Virus record (IMG/VR): IMGVR_UViG_3300035698_015117
Span: 1-37,708 of that record
Strand: one strand, 5' to 3'
Length of the DNA: 37,708 bases
Origin: a virus
Shown here: positions 1 to 5,739 of the stretch, piece after piece
Numbering within the stretch: position 1 is the first letter of the stretch
How the letters are laid out: every line of letters begins with the position of its first letter
Notes under the pieces: model-generated
Told to the model about the DNA's origin: nothing
Databases searched by the model: none
Seen by the model: only the letters and a program-made list of their open reading frames with translations
Position numbers and translations under genes: made by a program

Positions 1-396
1 CACTTCTTCTTCGGCTTCCTCGCGACTCATACCTTGATCAGATTGGAGCAATTCTATAATCACTTCATCGTCGTCGATACTTGATAAGAAATCACTCTCT
101 ATTGCGTCCGTGACCCGTTCATTGATTTCTGAGACGGCTGCTTGGACCTCGACTCGCCATCCGAAGTGTTCGGTCATACTGTCTTTGAATGATTCCCAAG
201 TCCGATCATCTATATCGTCATCAGATGATTCGTTATCAGATGATTCGTTATCACCTTCTGGAAGATCGAATACCAGTTCAGCTTCAAACCCAATAGTGAA
301 GCCGCCAGTATTAGCAGCAGTCAGAGCTTTTTCAAGAGAACTGGGACTCATTTTCAGTTCAGTAAGTGGAGTGTTTAATAATTCAAACAGTTTCAT
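1..396 (-). CDS. Partial virion-cargo candidate, amidoligase-like N-terminus
   Basis: The reading frame is open from an ATG at 396 to the window edge, giving 132 residues of a longer protein. It begins MKLFELLNTPLTE, a short amphipathic leader ending in L-T-E, which fits the T4 prohead-protease site (I/L)-x-E. After the leader comes TIGFEAELVF (about residues 34-43), similar to the opening G-(V/F)-E-x-E motif of amidoligase-2-like proteins. A very acidic Ser/Asp tract follows, encoded partly by a 15-bp tandem duplication. The start overlaps the stop of the upstream 2H phosphoesterase gene (ATGA). Leader and overlap are seen directly; the amidoligase identity rests on one motif and is tentative because the C-terminal part is outside the window. 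Confidence 0.6.
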   Translation of the reverse strand, partial: MKLFELLNTPLTELKMSPSSLEKALTAANTGGFTIGFEAELVFDLPEGDNESSDNESSDDDIDDRTWESFKDSMTEHFGWRVEVQAAVSEINERVTDAIESDFLSSIDDDEVIIELLQSDQGMSREEAEEEV

Positions 397-821
397 CGGT
401 CTTCCTCAATGTCTTCTACGACCACTCGATCAAATACTAATTTGAAATGTGGTAACAACATGGGCATAAATGCGGGGCCATGGTATTCGGGGTCAACGGT
501 TAGATGACAGAGATAGGTGGGATAATCACTCGTAGCCCCTGTATTCATCATGATTTTATTGATTCTCTCTGCTTCTGGGAAATCCAATAATAATACCAGA
601 GAATTTTCACCTAGTATTCTCCATTCAATTGGTGTCGCGCCTACATTTACTGCTAATCCATTAAACTGTTTGAGTTCGTGGACGGGCCGAGTAGAATACA
701 ATAGCGTACAATGCATCTGGTCGCTAGGTTGGTGCGCCATTTCATGAAAATCTAACCATCCACACAATTGAGAGGCAGATGCCGGATCCATATAGAAGGC
801 TGCGTAGGTACCGTTTTCCAA
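393..821 (-). CDS. 2H phosphoesterase, Acb1-like (possible anti-CBASS protein)
   Basis: This 142-residue protein has two H-x-T motifs, HCT at 37-39 and HLT at 106-108, each in a hydrophobic strand (MHCTLLYS and YLCHLTVD). That is the signature of 2H phosphoesterases. Size and the 69-residue spacing between the histidines match what I recall of T4 Acb1 (gp57B, H44 and H113), which degrades cyclic oligonucleotides to block CBASS immunity. A TTG start at 821 follows directly on the upstream TAA and has an AGAGA ribosome site; starting there keeps the early Tyr-rich strand (GTYAAFYM) typical of the family. It sits between two candidate ejected-protein genes. The alternative is another 2H member such as an RNA ligase/cyclic phosphodiesterase; the fold is well supported, the anti-CBASS role is inferred. 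Confidence 0.65.
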   Translation of the reverse strand: MENGTYAAFYMDPASASQLCGWLDFHEMAHQPSDQMHCTLLYSTRPVHELKQFNGLAVNVGATPIEWRILGENSLVLLLDFPEAERINKIMMNTGATSDYPTYLCHLTVDPEYHGPAFMPMLLPHFKLVFDRVVVEDIEEDR

Positions 822-1715
822 TTATCGATCTCTCTTTTTTCTTTCTGATCGAGTTACTGTCTCTTTGTCTTCATACCATTTTCTTTTGATCACTTGACGA
901 TCAGGTAGTAACTCGGAGTCGATGTGATGATTTTTAGCAGTGGTTAGATAATTGACGAAATCTCTAATACTTTCAAAACCAAACGTTTTTGATACTTCGG
1001 TTGCGATATTCAGAGGATGTCGGTCAGCGTTTTTCAAATCACTTGCCAATTGCTTATACATTCTAGCAGCTCGTGGATATTGATTTCGATCTTTATGATT
1101 GAAAGCGCGTGACATTACGCCTACTAGACCGCCAGTTTCTTCTAATGACTCATTATATACGTCTAAGTGTTGCTTAACAAGATCAAAATAATGTACCCCG
1201 TTTATTTCTGTATCGTGGTCGACCCCAGCAGTACGATAGAATTCTTCGACGTTGTTATCAGCTACGGCTTGTCGCAGTTGAGTAGCGCTGCTTAATCTAG
1301 GAGTCTGGACTGGCACGATTGCTTTAAATTGATAAAACCCATGTTTGCCTTCCACTCCATTATATTTGACAATACCATCCATCGCCCATTGCTCGTCAGT
1401 GTACACTCTCAACTCGGAATCTGGCATCATCTGGTAAGCTTTGGTTGCTAACACAAACCAATCTTGTTCAGGAATAACGTGGCCACGAGTGAATGGTGCA
1501 ATTGAGTCGATAACTGATAGTTTAACATCTAAGGGCAGTGGGTTTTTCTTGTTATGGGTACCGGGGTGAGTACCGATTAACCATTCCTCATTCTCATCGG
1601 CCATCATTTTCCAGGCAGCAATATGTCCTCGATGAGGAGGGTTCCATCTACCAAAAATTATCCCGATGCTGTTGGTTCGGTCTTCTTGTAGATCATAGAA
1701 TTCATCAAGTCTCAT
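822..1715 (-). CDS. nadM: Nicotinamide-nucleotide adenylyltransferase with capsid-targeting-like leader
   Basis: Residues about 17-35 carry IGIIFGRWNPPHRGH, the ATP-binding GxFNPxHxGH-type motif of the nucleotidyltransferase alpha/beta-phosphodiesterase superfamily. Near residue 142, LSSATQLRQAV resembles the C-terminal ISST-x-(I/L)R motif. Together they indicate an NMN adenylyltransferase (NMN + ATP to NAD + PPi). The N-terminus MRLDEFYDLQE precedes the catalytic core and ends in L-Q-E, a T4 gp21-type cleavage site. About 100 extra residues with no recognised domain follow the core. A late-type TAAATA lies 27 nt upstream of the ATG at 1715. Sister cytidylyltransferases are possible, so the substrate is probable rather than proven. 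Confidence 0.75.
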   Translation of the reverse strand: MRLDEFYDLQEDRTNSIGIIFGRWNPPHRGHIAAWKMMADENEEWLIGTHPGTHNKKNPLPLDVKLSVIDSIAPFTRGHVIPEQDWFVLATKAYQMMPDSELRVYTDEQWAMDGIVKYNGVEGKHGFYQFKAIVPVQTPRLSSATQLRQAVADNNVEEFYRTAGVDHDTEINGVHYFDLVKQHLDVYNESLEETGGLVGVMSRAFNHKDRNQYPRAARMYKQLASDLKNADRHPLNIATEVSKTFGFESIRDFVNYLTTAKNHHIDSELLPDRQVIKRKWYEDKETVTRSERKKRDR

Positions 1716-1742
1716 AAGTAGCGGTTCCTGTATTTGTTGTTT

Positions 1743-1748
1743 TATTTA
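1743..1748 (-). promoter_or_regulatory. T4-type late promoter core TAAATA
   Basis: Minus-strand GGTAAATAAAAC lies 27 nt upstream of the NMN adenylyltransferase start, in the short gap after the preceding gene. It matches the TATAAATA-like late core seen before other structural genes here. Confidence 0.45.
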
Positions 1749-1756
1749 CCTGTACC

Positions 1757-2848
1757 TTATTTGAAATTAGCAGCACTGAATTTGAACCGGTTTACTAACT
1801 TGATAGGTCCAGTCTTAGAATGAACAACGTATCCCTCATGTCCGGGGTCATCACCGGTATGAGCTACTAGATCTCCAGAATGACTGTCCAAGTAATCTAC
1901 AATCTCATTCTTAACTGAGGAGATTTCGGTAAATGCGGTAAAGAACCCAGTTAATCCTCGCTGATTTTGACTAAGGTGCTCAATGATTTTTTGCCCCATC
2001 GCAGCCGAAGAATTAGGCTTGACCCACTCTAAGAACCCCGATGCTATATTTTCAAAACTACGGTCTCGTACTCTGCTATTGATGTACTTGAGTAACAACC
2101 CAGGAAGAGCCTTTATTTTCAGTTGAGTTAAGGTTTGGTCGTCCAACATCTTTTCAATATCGTTACCGTACCTTCCGGTTAGTCCGTCTAATTTAGACAC
2201 GGAAGATGGAGGCGAAGTCTGAGGGGCAGCTCCTATCTTGTCATCCATAATTAGCAGCTTTCCTGTTGGAATCACTCCGGGAATCTGTTCAATATCTTTG
2301 ATGTGCTTACCGACCGAGCTACCTGCTGGGAGATAAGTATGGACTACAATCCCGGCAGAGCTTTTCGCAATCTTTCCGCCTAACTCGCTGTTAGAGTTTA
2401 CTGTATACGTTACGGTGTTTGGTTTAATAACAAAAACCCCGTTCTTCATTGGCGGGGTACTGGTATACATCAGATCACCAAAAAGTAATCCGTCAATACG
2501 AGGAACGCTGGCTTCAAAGGTTTTCCATATTGCTGAATATAACCCAATGAGATCCTCTCGCCCGCCGCCGCGACGAGCGGACAGCACTGCGGCAATGTCT
2601 TCTGGCGAACGCGGTACTGGGTTCATAAACTTATCGCCCATAACAAACTCACCATTAATTCGGCCCCATTTGATTGCCGGCTTACCGTCTGGTTTGAAGC
2701 TTGCTGAATTGCTATCCGATAACGCAGATTTCAAAGACGCAATAGCGGTTTGAATGCCTCTTTTCCCGTACAACACCAAATCTTCGGGATGGTCTATTCG
2801 AGCTTTACTGGTATCGTAATTCTCTTCGAGTAATTCGTTAATCTTCAT
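1757..2848 (-). CDS. Covalent nucleotidyltransferase (DNA/RNA ligase fold) virion-cargo candidate
   Basis: The 363-residue protein shows ligase-superfamily motifs in order. KPDG at 52-55 fits motif I KxDG with K52 the candidate AMP-accepting lysine, followed by IKWGR. DGLLFGDLMY at 119-128 resembles motif III. GIVVHTY at 166-172 may be motif IIIa. HEGYVVHS at 337-344 fits motif IV, and IKLVNRFKF at 349-357 fits motif V. The gap between IIIa and IV is unusually long, so an insert is likely. No OB-fold is obvious after motif V. The leader MKINELLEE contains L-L-E, a prohead-protease-type site. The start overlaps the previous gene's stop by 4 nt (ATGA). Similar proteins in marine T4-like phages are, as I recall, uncharacterised; ligase, RNA-capping or adenylylating activity are all possible. 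Confidence 0.6.
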   Translation of the reverse strand: MKINELLEENYDTSKARIDHPEDLVLYGKRGIQTAIASLKSALSDSNSASFKPDGKPAIKWGRINGEFVMGDKFMNPVPRSPEDIAAVLSARRGGGREDLIGLYSAIWKTFEASVPRIDGLLFGDLMYTSTPPMKNGVFVIKPNTVTYTVNSNSELGGKIAKSSAGIVVHTYLPAGSSVGKHIKDIEQIPGVIPTGKLLIMDDKIGAAPQTSPPSSVSKLDGLTGRYGNDIEKMLDDQTLTQLKIKALPGLLLKYINSRVRDRSFENIASGFLEWVKPNSSAAMGQKIIEHLSQNQRGLTGFFTAFTEISSVKNEIVDYLDSHSGDLVAHTGDDPGHEGYVVHSKTGPIKLVNRFKFSAANFK

Positions 2849-3735
2849 CCTAGTCCCTCATTTTTCATCACACACTGATTCAGTCTCTTTTCTACTGCGG
2901 TCAGTAATTCTGCTACCAACGCTGGTTTGTTGTCAACGTTGGTTAGTCGTATTACTCTCGGGTCATCAGCTAGGAGATATCTAAACTCTGAGAAATCGTT
3001 TCCTTCTGCTGCGGTTTCAATATAAACAATAGCATCTAGATTGATTCTTAGATCATCTATCCATTGAAGATCCCGCGATGTCCGAGGGTAATCGGTCAAT
3101 ACGTAACCTGCTTCGTCTACCACACGGTTGTTTACTAGACTTGCTATTAGATTAGGAGGAACAGCTGATCGGGAGGCATAAGCAGACACCAGTTCACCTA
3201 TCTTGCTGTTTTCATCGATGGCATATGCTAGCAAGTTTTGATAGTCGAGAGCAGGTATTCTGTACGTTTTGCTCAGTAATCTACTAATTTGATTTGATAA
3301 CTGACTATCTGCACACACTATTGAAAATTGCGGTTTAGCTTCTGCCGCCGGTGAAATGGTTTCCCAGTTCTTCACCTCAAGAAACATGGGAAGTTCGCTG
3401 TAGCAATCTGGACCACGTATAACTGGTCTGTCGATTTCCGCCGACAACGATTGACTGTCGCCCATAGTTTTTCCAGGTATAAGAACAATATCAGTGCCTT
3501 CTAGGTCTGATATTTGATTCCGGATCATATCAGTAGTGATCCAGGCGGCTACTGCTACGTCAAGCGTCTGAATAGAGTAGGTGAAATCTTCTGGGTCGAT
3601 TGCTTCCATGACCCGTCGTAGACCTTTTTCGGCCAGCGAGCCGGTTATCATACGAACGTGCATTCCAGACTCTGGTTGCCATTCATTCAACCATTCTGTT
3701 GACTCAACTATGTGTATGAATTCTAGTAATCGCAT
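2845..3735 (-). CDS. DUF6513-like domain fused to degenerate adenylate-kinase-like domain
   Basis: The leader MRLLEFIHIVE ends in I-V-E, a prohead-protease-type site. Residues about 24-120 (RMITGSLAEKGLRRV, VAVAAWITTDMI, DIVLIPGKTMGD, IRGPDCYSELP) follow the pattern of DUF6513, otherwise found beside dihydropteroate-synthase-like domains. Residues about 136-285 read like adenylate kinase: FSIVCADSQLSNQISRLL stands where the P-loop should be, then KTYRIPALDYQNLLAYAI, PPNLIASLVNNRV and GYVLTDYPRTSRDLQ (the GFxxDGFPRT region). The GxPGxGK loop is lost, so phosphotransfer is unlikely; binding or a structural role is more likely. The domain matches are by eye. The pairing is unusual and no function is assigned. 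Confidence 0.55.
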   Translation of the reverse strand: MRLLEFIHIVESTEWLNEWQPESGMHVRMITGSLAEKGLRRVMEAIDPEDFTYSIQTLDVAVAAWITTDMIRNQISDLEGTDIVLIPGKTMGDSQSLSAEIDRPVIRGPDCYSELPMFLEVKNWETISPAAEAKPQFSIVCADSQLSNQISRLLSKTYRIPALDYQNLLAYAIDENSKIGELVSAYASRSAVPPNLIASLVNNRVVDEAGYVLTDYPRTSRDLQWIDDLRINLDAIVYIETAAEGNDFSEFRYLLADDPRVIRLTNVDNKPALVAELLTAVEKRLNQCVMKNEGLG

Positions 3736-3767
3736 TATACAACTACTTACCTAGACTCTTCTAGATG

Positions 3768-4211
3768 TCAGAGATTCTCAAGCAACCACAGATACGCAGG
3801 GCTGGTGAACTTGAGTTCCCATCGACCATTCCACCCAAAGTCTAAACAGTTCTTTACAATACCACGAGGAGCATATAAATTAGTTTGGTTAGGGAAAAAC
3901 TGTCCTTCACGATAAGGTAAGTATCCTAATTCGATACCGTCGAACCGTACTGATCGAATGGTTAATAGTACATCTCGGATAATTGCGCCATCATCGTCCT
4001 GAACAGTGTCGGAATCTTGTTTGTTGATTAATTCGACCGCAATTGTATGTTGAGTATCTTCGGCTAAATCTGCGGAGTACTTTACAGTAACGTCATCTGC
4101 TACTTGTCCTTCAAAGATCAGCACATCATCAAAATATACCATCGCTTGTGGTGCACGGTCGTCCCAATATTTGCTACCTAGATCAACCTCAATTTCTATA
4201 TTTTCGTTCAT
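3768..4211 (-). CDS. Putative beta-sandwich virion protein (carbohydrate-binding-module-like)
   Basis: The 147-residue protein alternates short beta strands: IEIEVDLGSKYWDD, MVYFDDVLIFEGQV, TVKYSADL, HTIAVELINKQ, ILTIRSVRFDGIELG-type segments. This resembles the small jelly-roll or xylan-binding-like modules (strand order, an SDT-x-x-DDG-x-I-I-R turn) of marine phage virions. No catalytic motif or signal peptide is visible. AGAGGTAAAAT precedes the ATG at 4211. It lies with two other small virion-like genes. A role in decorating the particle or binding host glycan is inferred from fold resemblance only. Confidence 0.5.
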   Translation of the reverse strand: MNENIEIEVDLGSKYWDDRAPQAMVYFDDVLIFEGQVADDVTVKYSADLAEDTQHTIAVELINKQDSDTVQDDDGAIIRDVLLTIRSVRFDGIELGYLPYREGQFFPNQTNLYAPRGIVKNCLDFGWNGRWELKFTSPAYLWLLENL

Positions 4212-4214
4212 ATT

Positions 4215-4547
4215 TTACCTCTGATAGCCTATTTTGTTAATTGCTCCACTGGAGAATTGACTTACCTTAACTCTTACCCAACTAAAATTCCCAACGAAGG
4301 TTCGATATACAGGAGTATTTAAAATGGTACTCCCATCACCATACTGAGTAGCAGGTATAGAAAACCAATCTTCTTCTAAGGGGTCTGCTGCTAGAGTGGC
4401 CTGAATTTCAATAACCCCTACAAAATTGTTGACAAAATACGCAACCGTGTGGTCGCCATCTCTTGCGCCATACGCTCCATCACCTGCTGCTTTTTCGCCG
4501 GTTAGAGCTGGTCCTTCAGCTGATGCGGTTGAATCTAACAGTATCAT
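4215..4547 (-). CDS. Small beta-rich virion-like protein
   Basis: This 110-residue protein has a Gly/Ala-rich N-terminus and a beta-rich C-terminus ending FVGNFSWVRVKVSQFSSGAINKIGYQR. That NF-x-WVRVKV pattern is common in small structural proteins of marine T4-like phages. The start ATG at 4547 overlaps the stop of the upstream 56-residue gene (ATGA), so the two are probably translationally coupled. No enzyme motif. A virion role is inferred from pattern and neighbours. Confidence 0.5.
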   Translation of the reverse strand: MILLDSTASAEGPALTGEKAAGDGAYGARDGDHTVAYFVNNFVGVIEIQATLAADPLEEDWFSIPATQYGDGSTILNTPVYRTFVGNFSWVRVKVSQFSSGAINKIGYQR

Positions 4548-4714
4548 TCAGATGTTTCGATCTCGATTAACACGTTTTCAGCGTCGACAATTTCGGATAG
4601 CACTGCCTTAATCGCAGCGATTTTTTCAGAATCTAATAATTCATTCGCTGGATCATGGTCACGTAGCATTTGACTAATTTTTACCACCATCACTGTTTCA
4701 TTGAGTTTTGCCAT
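4544..4714 (-). CDS. Small acidic protein of unknown function
   Basis: A 56-residue protein begins MAKLNETVMVVKISQML. A longer frame exists upstream but would run into the preceding gene. The ATG at 4714 has a good ribosome site (GGAGG, 6 nt spacing) and a late-type TAAATA 22 nt upstream, so this start is preferred. The product is largely helical and acidic (AAIKAVLSEIVDAENVLIEIE). No family recognised. Confidence 0.6.
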   Translation of the reverse strand: MAKLNETVMVVKISQMLRDHDPANELLDSEKIAAIKAVLSEIVDAENVLIEIETSE

Positions 4715-4736
4715 AGTATACCTCCAAGTTACGGTA

Positions 4737-4742
4737 TATTTA
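4737..4742 (-). promoter_or_regulatory. T4-type late promoter core TAAATA
   Basis: Minus-strand GATAAATATACC lies just past the stop of the 105-residue gene and 22 nt before the ATG at 4714. Same core as the other late-promoter candidates in this window. Confidence 0.45.
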
Positions 4743-5060
4743 TCATTCGCGCACCTTAGGTTTCCGACCACGCTTTTTACCGGGTGCGCGAACTTCACCG
4801 TTGATTCGAATGTTATACACGCTGGCTAATCGACCTGGTTCCATTCCATCAATGTACTTGATATCTTCAAGCCTAACGCGAAATTGCGACGACGACGCCT
4901 GACATACGAGGCTCCCACGTTCTTTGAGGACCACATTACCTCGTTTGGTTACTCTTTGCGGCATTCCTCCCAGCCCTCGTACAGAAGTAATTCCTTCGAT
5001 CAAGGTTCCAACATTAATTAGGTTACGTTCTACTAGTGTGGTGTACAGATCAGAGTTCAA
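4743..5060 (-). CDS. Unknown protein with basic AT-hook-like tail
   Basis: This 105-residue protein contains a central segment, MPQRVTKRGNVVLKERGSLVC, and ends in PGKKRGRKPKVRE. RGRKP there matches the core of an AT-hook (R-G-R-P-like), suggesting contact with DNA. No enzymatic motif is seen. The start at 5060 overlaps the upstream gene end by 11 nt. Whether it binds DNA is a guess from the tail alone. Confidence 0.6.
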   Translation of the reverse strand: MNSDLYTTLVERNLINVGTLIEGITSVRGLGGMPQRVTKRGNVVLKERGSLVCQASSSQFRVRLEDIKYIDGMEPGRLASVYNIRINGEVRAPGKKRGRKPKVRE

Positions 5061-5739
5061 TGACTTTATCCTCTTTGATTTCTTCTATCATTTGAAATTC
5101 TATTAAGCGAGTAATTGTTCCGGGATGAGATAAACTCATCTGACCTACAAAATTCAACGTATTTACGTCTAAGTAAGGTCTACTGTACCCAAAGTTCTTG
5201 GTGTTGCAATCGGGATCGTAACGAGTTATCAGACTGAATAGTTCTTGTTTAGTTATGTTACGATTTCTCCCAACATCAAAATGAACTCGGTACCGGGCCC
5301 TTGGTTTTCGGATACGGGGAACTGTTTCAATTGGAATATCGCATAGATATTGAATAGAGTCATCGACTTCTGTTTTTAGAGTTCTATTTTCTAATGCGAC
5401 AGGGAGTATAGAGACTGCATCAACCCGAATTGCGAAATCATTGAGGGTACAAACAAATTCAATGACTTTAATCACCCGAACACGGTCAGTATAAATTATC
5501 ACAGATTGGTATGAATAACGACTTTTAACACCGGGGAATTCCTCTTCAATTAACTCACCCAGACGAACACAATAATCATATCGACGACATTTGAATTTGA
5601 CGCTCGCCGACCATCCTTTACGCAGCTTAGTAATAGCTGTTAGTGATGGCACCGTAGTAGTGACAGGAATTGCATCAATTAACTGTTTGCGGTACTCTTT
5701 GAATTCTGCAGAATATAATGAGGTTAATGTGCTAGACAT
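5050..5739 (-). CDS. Unknown protein
   Basis: A 229-residue protein of mixed alpha/beta character, with basic central stretches (PRIRKPRARYRVHFDVGRNRN). It starts at an ATG at 5739, overlapping the clpA stop by 8 nt, so it is likely made from the same message as clpA and dnaJ. I recognise no family, signal peptide or membrane segment. The close coupling to clpA is the only clue. Confidence 0.65.
   Translation of the reverse strand: MSSTLTSLYSAEFKEYRKQLIDAIPVTTTVPSLTAITKLRKGWSASVKFKCRRYDYCVRLGELIEEEFPGVKSRYSYQSVIIYTDRVRVIKVIEFVCTLNDFAIRVDAVSILPVALENRTLKTEVDDSIQYLCDIPIETVPRIRKPRARYRVHFDVGRNRNITKQELFSLITRYDPDCNTKNFGYSRPYLDVNTLNFVGQMSLSHPGTITRLIEFQMIEEIKEDKVIEL

Noticed and set aside
110-445. 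Plus-strand open frame over the left-edge genes
   Set aside because: It is antisense to two genes with clear motifs and has low-complexity Ser-rich composition typical of a shadow frame.
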